From Deltaproteobacteria bacterium (GTDB taxonomy: Bacteria; Desulfobacterota; Desulfobacteria; Desulfobacterales; ETH-SRB1): a stretch of 5,027 bases of DNA. Positions 1 through 5,027 of the stretch are shown here, in pieces; the stretch's first letter is position 1; the number at the start of each line of letters is the position of its first letter. The notes under the pieces were generated by a model. The model saw only the letters and a list, made by a program, of their open reading frames with translations. It did no database searches and was not told where the DNA came from. The stretch covers positions 1-5,027 of the forward strand of contig QMMZ01000212.1 of the NCBI GenBank assembly GCA_003647525.1, given 5' to 3'. Made by a program: the position numbers and the translations under genes.

Positions 1-110
1 ACTTCTTCATCGGCAGTGATTAATTCTTCCTTGCCAATGTCCTGTAAATATTTATCAAGGGAAGCCGTTTCCCTGTTGGTAATAGATTTTGTAATTTTTA
101 ATTGCCTCAT
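1..110 (-). CDS. rpoD: RNA polymerase primary sigma factor RpoD/SigA, N-terminal fragment
   Basis: Partial gene: 36 codons plus two bases, running off the left edge. The protein begins [14 protein letters not shown] and continues into a segment containing [15 protein letters not shown] and then an acidic TADEE stretch. I recognise this as the start of the primary (housekeeping) sigma-70 factor of Bacteroidota. That form is short, lacks the acidic region 1.1 of the E. coli protein, and opens almost at once with sigma region 1.2; the SLDKYLQ..G segment here corresponds to it. The protein directs core RNA polymerase to housekeeping promoters. The ATG at 110 is supported by the match to the family N-terminus and by an AAGGA nine bases upstream. 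It has its own promoter and so need not depend on htrA, which lies upstream on the same strand. Regions 2 to 4 lie outside the window, so a stress or alternative sigma-70 paralogue is not strictly excluded, but it is unlikely. Confidence 0.9.
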   Translation of the reverse strand, partial: MRQLKITKSITNRETASLDKYLQDIGKEELITADEE

Positions 111-119
111 TATACGAAT

Positions 120-124
120 TCCTT
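120..124 (-). promoter_or_regulatory. SD-like ribosome binding site of rpoD
   Basis: On the minus strand the sequence AAGGA lies nine bases before the rpoD ATG, a normal Shine-Dalgarno distance. It supports the chosen start. None of the other starts in this window (htrA, dapF, the two acetyltransferases, the mutase) has a comparable purine-rich site; their upstream bases are A/T-rich, as is usual in Bacteroidota. With one five-base match, chance is possible. Confidence 0.5.
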
Positions 125-174
125 ATCCTAAATTACTGATTTTCAATTGCTTAAAGTCGGAGCAAAAAAGTAAA

Positions 175-205
175 CAAATATACAAAAAAAATTCGGCCCC
201 ACAAA
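175..205 (-). promoter_or_regulatory. Bacteroidota-type housekeeping promoter for rpoD
   Basis: Read on the minus strand, TTTG (205-202) is followed by exactly 19 bases and then TATATTTG (182-175). This matches the -33 TTTG and -7 TAnnTTTG elements of the primary-sigma promoter known from Bacteroides and Flavobacterium, with a spacer in the accepted range. It points at rpoD. Transcription would begin near 168, giving a leader of about 57 bases before the ATG at 110. Because the primary sigma factor recognises this class of promoter, rpoD is probably transcribed by its own product. The start site is inferred, not observed. Confidence 0.75.
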
Positions 206-378
206 ATTTATTTCAGTTCAATCGTGCTATATATGTAACAACAAACTTCAAGTAATTGTTTATTATTGTGTTAATAAAAATTATAATTCCTGAAAGAAAT
301 AGTACTGACGTTTTTTTATTGAAAAAGGTTGTCTGGAGATTAAAATTTTATTTTGAGAAAAAATGAATGATTGCAGTG

Positions 379-466
379 ATGCTTAAATTATAGAATTAAA
401 ATATTCATTAATAATTATTTAGCTTTATCTATCACTTTAATTCTCCTGACTTGCCTATTTAAGCAT
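379..466 (-). terminator. Nested inverted repeat behind htrA, possible terminator or 3' RNA structure
   Basis: Two exact inverted repeats are nested. The outer arms are ATGCTTAAAT (379-388) and ATTTAAGCAT (457-466), 10 bp. The inner arms are AGAATTAAA (392-400) and TTTAATTCT (436-444), 9 bp. They are separated by an uneven internal loop of 3 and 12 bases, and the inner loop of 35 bases contains the palindrome AATAATTATT (410-419). The structure begins 15 bases after the htrA stop, where a transcript end would be expected. It is not a classic intrinsic terminator: the stems are A/T-rich, and the only nearby U-run in the minus-strand RNA (358-363) lies some 15 bases past the outer arm. It could instead protect the mRNA 3' end, or be a chance product of base composition. 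Confidence 0.35.
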
Positions 467-481
467 TCTCGCATTCTTTAC

Positions 482-1918
482 CTATAAACCCACTCCATAA
501 TAGGCTTTTTGTCCGTTAGGGTAAATGCCTTCAATCAAAGTTCCTCCTTTTTTACTATCCATAATATATTTAAGGTCATCGAAAGATTTAACCGGTTCTT
601 TGTCAATAAACATGATCACAAAACCTTCCCTTATCCCGGCATTTTTTAAGCTGCCATTTGACAATGATACTATTCTTAAGCCATGATTGATTTTAAGACT
701 TTCCATATCTTTTTGAGAGACAACCTGGAATGTAGCTCCAAGAATTTCAATGTTGTCCTTTTTAACAACATCTGTATTGCCACTTCTATTTTTTAAGACT
801 ACCGTAAACTCTTTAAGCTTATCTCCTCTTTGTACATACACTTTCACTTCATCACCTGGCCTTTTCCGTCCAATAGTTTCAAGTAATGAAGACTTTGAAT
901 TGATATCTGTTTCGTTTACCCGCACAATTACATCTCCTTTCTCCAAACCAGCATCAGCTGCAGAACCTGTCTCAATAACTTCAACAACATAAACCCCTTT
1001 AATTTCTTCAAGGCCAATTTCTTCAGCAAACTGGCTGTCAATTTCCCTGAAGGAAATACCCAGGTATGCTCGTTGAATTTCTCCAAAATCTTTAATATCC
1101 TCAACAACCTTCTTTACAATATTAACAGGTATGGCAAATGAATAACCGGTATAGGATCCGGTATTGGAAGCAATTGCAGCATTTATTCCAATAAGATCAC
1201 CTTCGGTATTTACCAGTGCGCCACCACTATTTCCTCTGTTTACAACAGCATCGGTTTGGATAAATGATTCAATGGCCGAAACTTCACCAAGGATATTAAT
1301 ATTTCGTGCTTTAGCACTCACTATTCCAGCAGTAACTGTGGAGGTAAGATTGAATGGGTTACCAACTGCCAGTACCCATTCCCCAACCTTTAAATTGTCA
1401 GAATCTCCATATGCCAGGAACGGTAAATCTTCTGCTTCAATTTTTACCAATGCTAAGTCTGTTGTCGGATCAGTGCCTATCACTTTAGCCTCATAGGTTC
1501 TTCTGTCATTTAATGTAATTTCAAGTTTGGCAGCCTGCTGTACAACATGATTATTGGTAACAATATAACCATCTTCAGTAATTATAACTCCGGATCCAGT
1601 GGCAACTATTGGTTGATTGTATCTATATTGTGGATTTCCAAAAAAATTGTTGAACAGATCAAAGAAGTCATTATAGGTTTTATTTCTTTGCTGAAGTTCT
1701 GATTTAATATGAACTACTGCATGCACAGTAACATCTGCGGCATCCACAAAATCGGGACCTATCACAGCTGCATGAGAAGAATAGTTAGTAGGAATTATTG
1801 GTAGTTGATCAAGATTTGCTTCAGTTCTGTTTACATTGTTTCCCGAAAAGTTAAAAATTATTACAACAATTAACGCACCTAAAACAGCGGCAGAGAAAAA
1901 TCCCAGAAATCTTTTCAT
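482..1918 (-). CDS. htrA: Periplasmic serine protease/chaperone, HtrA/DegP (Do) family
   Basis: Complete protein of 478 residues, close to the usual length of DegP-type proteases with two PDZ domains. Residues 1-26 form a lysine/arginine start plus a hydrophobic helix (AVLGALIVVIIF), so the protein is exported or membrane-anchored; I see no clear signal-peptidase site. The trypsin-like domain spans about 60-270 with the full catalytic triad: His124 in TNNHVV, Asp154 in TDLAL and Ser231 in RGNSGGAL. PDZ1 runs from about 285 (YLGI carboxylate-binding loop at 285-288) to 377. A second, more diverged PDZ fills about 393-478. Such enzymes degrade or refold misfolded envelope proteins, usually as PDZ-regulated oligomers. 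The ATG at 1918 directly precedes the signal segment; no Shine-Dalgarno is visible. The gene diverges from dapF and lies upstream of rpoD on the same strand, but 371 bases away. DegP versus DegQ-like function cannot be settled from sequence alone. Confidence 0.95.
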   Translation of the reverse strand: MKRFLGFFSAAVLGALIVVIIFNFSGNNVNRTEANLDQLPIIPTNYSSHAAVIGPDFVDAADVTVHAVVHIKSELQQRNKTYNDFFDLFNNFFGNPQYRYNQPIVATGSGVIITEDGYIVTNNHVVQQAAKLEITLNDRRTYEAKVIGTDPTTDLALVKIEAEDLPFLAYGDSDNLKVGEWVLAVGNPFNLTSTVTAGIVSAKARNINILGEVSAIESFIQTDAVVNRGNSGGALVNTEGDLIGINAAIASNTGSYTGYSFAIPVNIVKKVVEDIKDFGEIQRAYLGISFREIDSQFAEEIGLEEIKGVYVVEVIETGSAADAGLEKGDVIVRVNETDINSKSSLLETIGRKRPGDEVKVYVQRGDKLKEFTVVLKNRSGNTDVVKKDNIEILGATFQVVSQKDMESLKINHGLRIVSLSNGSLKNAGIREGFVIMFIDKEPVKSFDDLKYIMDSKKGGTLIEGIYPNGQKAYYGVGL

Positions 1919-1958
1919 AACATTTTCAATTTATAGTATTAAACAATATTTTATAATT

Positions 1959-1966
1959 CAAATATA
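1959..1966 (-). promoter_or_regulatory. Candidate -7 element for htrA
   Basis: On the minus strand this reads TATATTTG, an exact match to the Bacteroidota -7 consensus TAnnTTTG and identical to the rpoD -7 box at 175-182. A start near 1952 would leave a leader of about 34 bases before the htrA ATG at 1918. I find no TTTG or TTG at the proper -33 distance. The promoter is therefore either weak, activator-dependent or not real. An envelope-stress protease would plausibly be regulated in this way, but nothing here shows which regulator. Confidence 0.4.
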
Positions 1967-2119
1967 TTTTTCCTTATGGCAATTATTATGCCTTTGCACT
2001 TAAGAAAGTTTCATACAATTGCATTCAAAATTTGAACTACATATTCAACGATTAGCATTTATGGGTATTTTAGTAGTGTTGTTAAATAATGTTAATAGCT
2101 CAATTATGATTAAAACGCT

Positions 2120-2127
2120 TATTTTTG
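2120..2127 (+). promoter_or_regulatory. Candidate -7 element for the dapF operon
   Basis: TATTTTTG matches the Bacteroidota -7 consensus TAnnTTTG on the plus strand. Transcription would begin near 2134, about 45 bases before the dapF ATG at 2179. No good -33 TTTG/TTG is present 17-23 bases upstream. It is the only TAnnTTTG match I found on this strand between htrA and dapF, so it is the best candidate to drive the four-gene run, but the T-rich context makes a chance match possible. Confidence 0.4.
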
Positions 2128-2178
2128 GTAAAAATTAAATGGGCATTCTCCTTTTAATTGTCATTATGGCATAATTTT

Positions 2179-2967
2179 ATGAAAATTTTATTTGAGAAAT
2201 ATCATGGTGCAGGAAATGATTTTATTATCATTGATGACAGGAGTGGTTTGATTGAATTGTCTACTGAGCAAATCGCCTTGCTTTGTCATCGCAGATTCGG
2301 TATTGGCGCGGATGGTTTAATGTTATTGAAAAAGTCGGGATCCCTTGATTTTAAAATGATTTATTATAACGCTGATGGCAAGGAGGGCTCATTGTGTGGA
2401 AACGGTGGAAGATGTATTGTATATTTTGCTAAACAAAAGGGCATAATAAGTTCAGAAACCAGGTTTGAAGCCATTGATGGTGAACACCATGCTGTTGTTT
2501 TATCTGGCAATACCAAGGATGGAACCGTGTCGCTTAAAATGGCTGATGTTGTTAAAGTTGAGAAATTTGACGATGATTATTTTTTAGATACAGGATCACC
2601 CCATTATATTAAAATTGTCGAAGATTTGGATAAGATTGATGCATATAAAGAAGGAAAAAAAATTCGTTGGGATCAAAGGTTTCAACCTGCCGGAACCAAT
2701 GCAAATTTTGTAACTATCAACAACGATCAACTTTTTGTAAGAACTTTTGAAAGGGGTGTTGAAGATTTAACTTTGGCTTGTGGAACTGGTGTTGTTGCAT
2801 CAACTATTGTTGCAGCCAAGAGGTCTGATAAACAGTTTAAACAGTATTTTATTCAGACAGACGGTGGAGATTTAAAAGTAAAATTTAAAAAGAAAAATAA
2901 TAATTATTCGGATATTTGGCTCGAAGGACCTGTTGCAAAGGTTTTCGATGGTATTGTTGAACGCTAA
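2179..2967 (+). CDS. dapF: Diaminopimelate epimerase
   Basis: Cytoplasmic enzyme, PLP-independent, that interconverts LL- and meso-diaminopimelate. This is the step giving meso-DAP for peptidoglycan cross-links and for lysine. The 262-residue protein opens with FEKYHGAGNDFI, the family N-terminal signature with the substrate-contacting Asn. Both catalytic cysteines are present: Cys73 in SLCGNGGRC and Cys201 in ACGTG. Other conserved blocks are GIGADGLM (41-48), YNADG (63-67), GSPHY (139-143), GTNANF (172-177) and the RTFERGVE block (188-195). Length and the two mirror-image halves fit the family. I chose the ATG at 2179 because the protein then starts as family members do; a TTG at 2158 would add seven residues with no family support. 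No Shine-Dalgarno is visible. It is the first gene of a tightly spaced plus-strand run and diverges from htrA. Confidence 0.96.
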   Translation: MKILFEKYHGAGNDFIIIDDRSGLIELSTEQIALLCHRRFGIGADGLMLLKKSGSLDFKMIYYNADGKEGSLCGNGGRCIVYFAKQKGIISSETRFEAIDGEHHAVVLSGNTKDGTVSLKMADVVKVEKFDDDYFLDTGSPHYIKIVEDLDKIDAYKEGKKIRWDQRFQPAGTNANFVTINNDQLFVRTFERGVEDLTLACGTGVVASTIVAAKRSDKQFKQYFIQTDGGDLKVKFKKKNNNYSDIWLEGPVAKVFDGIVER

Positions 2968-2971
2968 TGAA

Positions 2972-3415
2972 ATGATTCAAAAACCAATTATCAGGGAATA
3001 TCAACCACAGGATTATACTGAAGTTGAAAAGCTTTGGGAAAAAACCGGTATGTCCAGCTCTGTCCGGGCTGATGATCAACAGGTCATCCAAAATACCTAT
3101 GATAGTGGAGGAAAGTTATTCATTCTTGAAGATCAATTTTCTGGTGAAATAATCGGAACCTCATGGTTAACCGATGACGGCCGAAGAATTTATTTGCATC
3201 ATTTTGGAATATTACCAAAATACCAGGGGAAAGGCTTTTCGAAATATTTATTAAAAGCTTCCCTGGATTTCGCAATTGCTAATGGCAAACAAATCAAGAT
3301 TGAAGTTCATCGGTCAAATCAAAAAGCAATTAATTTGTATACAAAAGCCGGATTTAAATACCTGGGAGACTATGATGTATTTATAATCCGGGATTATCAA
3401 AATTTAAATCAATAA
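2972..3415 (+). CDS. GNAT family N-acetyltransferase (substrate unknown)
   Basis: A 147-residue single-domain protein of the Gcn5-related acetyltransferase superfamily, which moves an acetyl group from acetyl-CoA to an amine. The order of elements fits: strand beta-1 (PIIREYQPQDY, 5-15), helices, beta-2/3 (KLFILED and IIGTSWLTDD), then beta-4 and motif A (HHFGILPKYQGKGFSKYLL, 76-94), then motif B with NQKAINLYTKAGF (116-128), as in RimI-like members. The acetyl-CoA pyrophosphate loop reads QGKGFS (85-90), with Ser where the QxxGxG/A pattern has Gly or Ala. The ATG at 2972 lies four bases after the dapF stop, and beta-1 follows directly. An earlier in-frame TTG at 2933 would overlap dapF and add residues with no GNAT match. 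The mutase gene starts one base after its stop. The substrate (protein N-terminus, amino sugar, small amine) cannot be read from sequence. Confidence 0.85.
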   Translation: MIQKPIIREYQPQDYTEVEKLWEKTGMSSSVRADDQQVIQNTYDSGGKLFILEDQFSGEIIGTSWLTDDGRRIYLHHFGILPKYQGKGFSKYLLKASLDFAIANGKQIKIEVHRSNQKAINLYTKAGFKYLGDYDVFIIRDYQNLNQ

Positions 3416-3416
3416 G

Positions 3417-4763
3417 ATGAATGCTTTCCATGCATATGATATAAGAGGTATTTACAATACAGAATTTAACAAGGAAGATGTATATAAAATTGGTAATTTT
3501 TTACAAGGATTGTTAAATGCGAAAAAAGTTTTGGTGGGAAGGGATGCAAGAGAATCTTCCCCCGAAATTTTCGAATACTTGTGCAAGGGAATTACAGATA
3601 GTGGAGCTGATGTTTATGATGCTGGGTTAACCACCACTCCAATGATTTATTGGGCAACAGCGAAGTATGATTTTAACGCATCAGTAATGATTACTGCATC
3701 ACACAATTCCAAAGAATATAATGGTTTGAAGTTTTCCAGGAAAGAAGCTTTACCAATAGGTTATGATACAGGGCTGAAAGAAATTGAGCAAAAGATTATT
3801 GATAATGAACCATTACATTTAAGTTCTGGAAAAGGGAAAATTATAGCGTTTGAAATCAAAAAGGATTACCTGGATTTTCAACGACAATATTTAAGTTCGA
3901 TTTCAGGATTAAAAATAGCCATTGATTGTTCAAATGGAATGGCAGGTCTGTTGATAAGGGAGCTATTAGGAGATAATCCTATTTACATCAATGAAGAACC
4001 GGATGGTACTTTTCCCAATCATGAGCCAAATCCTCTGGTTTTAAAAAATGTAAAACAGCTTCAGGATGTAGTGTTGGAAAATAATTGTGACATCGGGGTA
4101 ATTTTTGATGGCGATGCTGACAGGGTGATGTTTGTTGATGAAAAAGGTAAGTTCATTTCACCTGATTTAATGATCGCATTATTGGGCCATTATTTTTTGG
4201 AAGAAAAGGGTCTTAAAGGAAATGTGTTACAGGATATCCGTACATCAAAATCGGTTCCTGAATATCTTGAACAATTTGGAAGCAAAGTTCATATCTGGAA
4301 GGTAGGACGAGCGTTTGCTGCACTTAAACTTAGAGAGATAGATGGAATATTTGGTGGAGAACTGGCAGGACATTATTATTTCCGCGATTTTTATTATTCT
4401 GATTCCGGGATTATGGCTTGTTTGCTTGTGCTGAGGATCATTTCAAAATTTAATCTTCAGGGGCTGAAAGTTTCAGAAATTATAAATCGAATAAGTAGCT
4501 ACTCAAATTCAGGAGAGATTAATTTTATAATTGAAGATAAAAAATCGGCTATAAAAGAGCTAACAAATTATTTTGAGGAATCTGAAGAAGTGACGGGTTC
4601 ATATAATTTTGACGGTTATCGACTTGAGTTTAAAGATTGGTGGTTCAGTATCAGGCCATCCAATACAGAACCATATTTACGTTTGCTGGTTGAAGCGATT
4701 GATGATGATACTTTGGAGGAAAAAGTCAATAAGATTAAATCAATAATTAATAAACATAATTAG
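3417..4763 (+). CDS. manB: Phosphomannomutase/phosphoglucomutase (alpha-D-phosphohexomutase family)
   Basis: Complete 448-residue protein of the phosphohexomutase superfamily, which moves phosphate between C6 and C1 of a hexose through a phosphoserine. All four active-site elements appear in order: the phosphoserine loop TASHN (93-97, Ser95), the Mg2+ loop DGDADR (231-236), the sugar-binding loop GGELAGH (313-319) and the C-terminal phosphate loop RPSNTEP (413-419). The N-terminal YDIRG (7-11) is also typical. HYYFRDFYYSDSGI after the sugar loop resembles phosphomannomutases, so mannose-1-phosphate for GDP-mannose and surface glycans is the likeliest product. Glucose-1-phosphate is possible, since the group is often dual; GlmM is less likely. 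The sugar loop has Ala317 where many PMM/PGM enzymes have Ser. The ATG lies one base after the preceding stop and the next gene begins directly after its TAG, implying translational coupling. The gene symbol is a family-level guess. Confidence 0.88.
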   Translation: MNAFHAYDIRGIYNTEFNKEDVYKIGNFLQGLLNAKKVLVGRDARESSPEIFEYLCKGITDSGADVYDAGLTTTPMIYWATAKYDFNASVMITASHNSKEYNGLKFSRKEALPIGYDTGLKEIEQKIIDNEPLHLSSGKGKIIAFEIKKDYLDFQRQYLSSISGLKIAIDCSNGMAGLLIRELLGDNPIYINEEPDGTFPNHEPNPLVLKNVKQLQDVVLENNCDIGVIFDGDADRVMFVDEKGKFISPDLMIALLGHYFLEEKGLKGNVLQDIRTSKSVPEYLEQFGSKVHIWKVGRAFAALKLREIDGIFGGELAGHYYFRDFYYSDSGIMACLLVLRIISKFNLQGLKVSEIINRISSYSNSGEINFIIEDKKSAIKELTNYFEESEEVTGSYNFDGYRLEFKDWWFSIRPSNTEPYLRLLVEAIDDDTLEEKVNKIKSIINKHN

Positions 4764-5027
4764 ATGCTCGAAGGAAAAAATTTGATATTGCGTGCGCTGG
4801 AACCAACAGATGTTGATGTTTTGTTTGAGTGGGAAAATAATGAAAAATTGTGGCATTTGAGTAATACAATTACCCCTTTTTCACGATTTACAATGGAGCA
4901 ATATATTTTAAATGCACACCAGGATATTTATACCACTAAGCAGTTACGCCTGATGATCGATAAAAAGGAACCTGATGGAAACAATCCAATTGGTAGTATT
5001 GATCTTTTTGATTTTGACCCGACAAAC
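4764..5027 (+). CDS. GNAT family N-acetyltransferase, RimJ/RimL/SpeG-like, 3' end missing
   Basis: Only the first 88 codons are present; the frame is open to the right edge. The protein begins MLEGKNLILRALEPTDVDVL, the usual beta-1 and helix-1 of the Acetyltransf_3 (RimJ/RimL, SpeG-like) branch, followed by a WENN..LW.LSNT segment and then ..KQLRLMI (59-65) and IGSIDLFDFDP (76-86), the beta-2 to beta-4 core. The acetyl-CoA loop lies beyond the window, so an intact active site cannot be confirmed. Family members act on ribosomal protein N-termini or on diamines such as spermidine; which applies here is unknown. Its ATG follows the mutase TAG with no base between, so it is almost surely co-transcribed. 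It differs clearly from the acetyltransferase at 2972, so the pair is not a tandem duplication. No Shine-Dalgarno is seen, as expected for a re-initiation start. Confidence 0.82.
   Translation, partial: MLEGKNLILRALEPTDVDVLFEWENNEKLWHLSNTITPFSRFTMEQYILNAHQDIYTTKQLRLMIDKKEPDGNNPIGSIDLFDFDPTN

Larger units (their letters stand above)
111..481. other. Non-coding gap between rpoD and htrA
   Basis: This 371-base stretch separates two minus-strand genes. From low to high coordinate it holds the rpoD leader with its SD-like site, the rpoD promoter (175-205), about 170 bases of A/T-rich sequence in which I see no gene, and a nested inverted repeat (379-466) just behind the htrA stop. Minor marks are the ten-base palindrome TAAAATTTTA at 341-350 and a short direct repeat, GCATTCT at 463-469 and again at 471-477. 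I found no tRNA, no riboswitch I could recognise and no convincing small coding frame. The plus-strand frame that crosses the left part is the antisense of rpoD. Confidence 0.7.

Noticed and set aside
16..255. Plus-strand open frame of 79 codons at the left edge
   Set aside because: It runs antisense to the rpoD start and its promoter, and its product has no recognisable features beyond A/T-driven composition.
341..350. Palindrome TAAAATTTTA
   Set aside because: Pure A/T palindromes of this length arise easily in such A/T-rich DNA, and no promoter lies beside it.
363..386. Tiny plus-strand frame ATG...TAA behind htrA
   Set aside because: Only seven codons, with no ribosome site or promoter; overlaps the inverted repeat.
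463..477. Direct repeat GCATTCT with one-base spacing
   Set aside because: Two copies of seven bases only; no further units, so it is not an array and is probably chance.
750..992. Plus-strand open frame inside htrA
   Set aside because: It lies wholly antisense to the PDZ1 coding region of a clear HtrA protein; the serine/threonine-rich product is typical of a shadow frame.
1164..1496. Plus-strand open frame of 110 codons inside htrA
   Set aside because: It is antisense to the catalytic domain with its conserved His/Asp/Ser motifs; no family resemblance of its own.
2158..2178. Upstream TTG start for dapF
   Set aside because: It adds seven residues not seen in DapF proteins, while the ATG at 2179 gives the usual N-terminus.
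2933..2971. Upstream TTG start for the first acetyltransferase
   Set aside because: It would overlap the dapF 3' end by 35 bases and add residues outside the GNAT fold; the ATG at 2972 is the natural start.
2885..3091. Minus-strand open frame across the dapF/GNAT junction
   Set aside because: It overlaps the end of dapF and the start of the acetyltransferase on the opposite strand and shows no domain or promoter.

Overview
The window looks like ordinary chromosomal DNA of a member of the Bacteroidota. The evidence is the N-terminus of the minus-strand gene at the left edge, which reads like the short primary sigma factor of that phylum and starts directly at region 1.2. A textbook Bacteroidota promoter (TTTG, 19 bp, TAnnTTTG) sits upstream of it. 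The DNA is AT-rich and Shine-Dalgarno sequences are nearly absent. I cannot name a genus.

Layout: (1) 1-110, minus strand: the first 36 codons of rpoD, leaving the window on the left. (2) 111-481: a non-coding gap holding the rpoD leader, an SD-like site and promoter, then a nested inverted repeat just behind the htrA stop. (3) 482-1918, minus strand: a complete periplasmic serine protease/chaperone of the HtrA/DegP type with an intact catalytic triad and two PDZ domains. (4) 1919-2178: a divergent control region with one TAnnTTTG element pointing each way. (5) 2179-5027, plus strand: a very tightly packed run of dapF, a GNAT acetyltransferase, a phosphomannomutase/phosphoglucomutase-type enzyme and a second GNAT acetyltransferase that is cut by the right edge. 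Gaps between these genes are 4, 1 and 0 bp.

How the genes fit together: DapF makes meso-diaminopimelate for peptidoglycan and lysine. The hexose-phosphate mutase supplies sugar-1-phosphates for surface polysaccharide. HtrA handles damaged envelope proteins. RpoD drives housekeeping transcription. The left three genes (rpoD, htrA, dapF) are a familiar kind of core housekeeping neighbourhood. The less expected part is the packing of two unlike acetyltransferases around a sugar mutase behind dapF.

I see no mobile element, CRISPR array, RNA gene or obvious novel system. The points most worth a second look are the dapF-GNAT-mutase-GNAT operon, a Ser-to-Ala difference in the mutase sugar-binding loop, the nested inverted repeat behind htrA, and the strong rpoD promoter paired with the only convincing SD-like site in the window.
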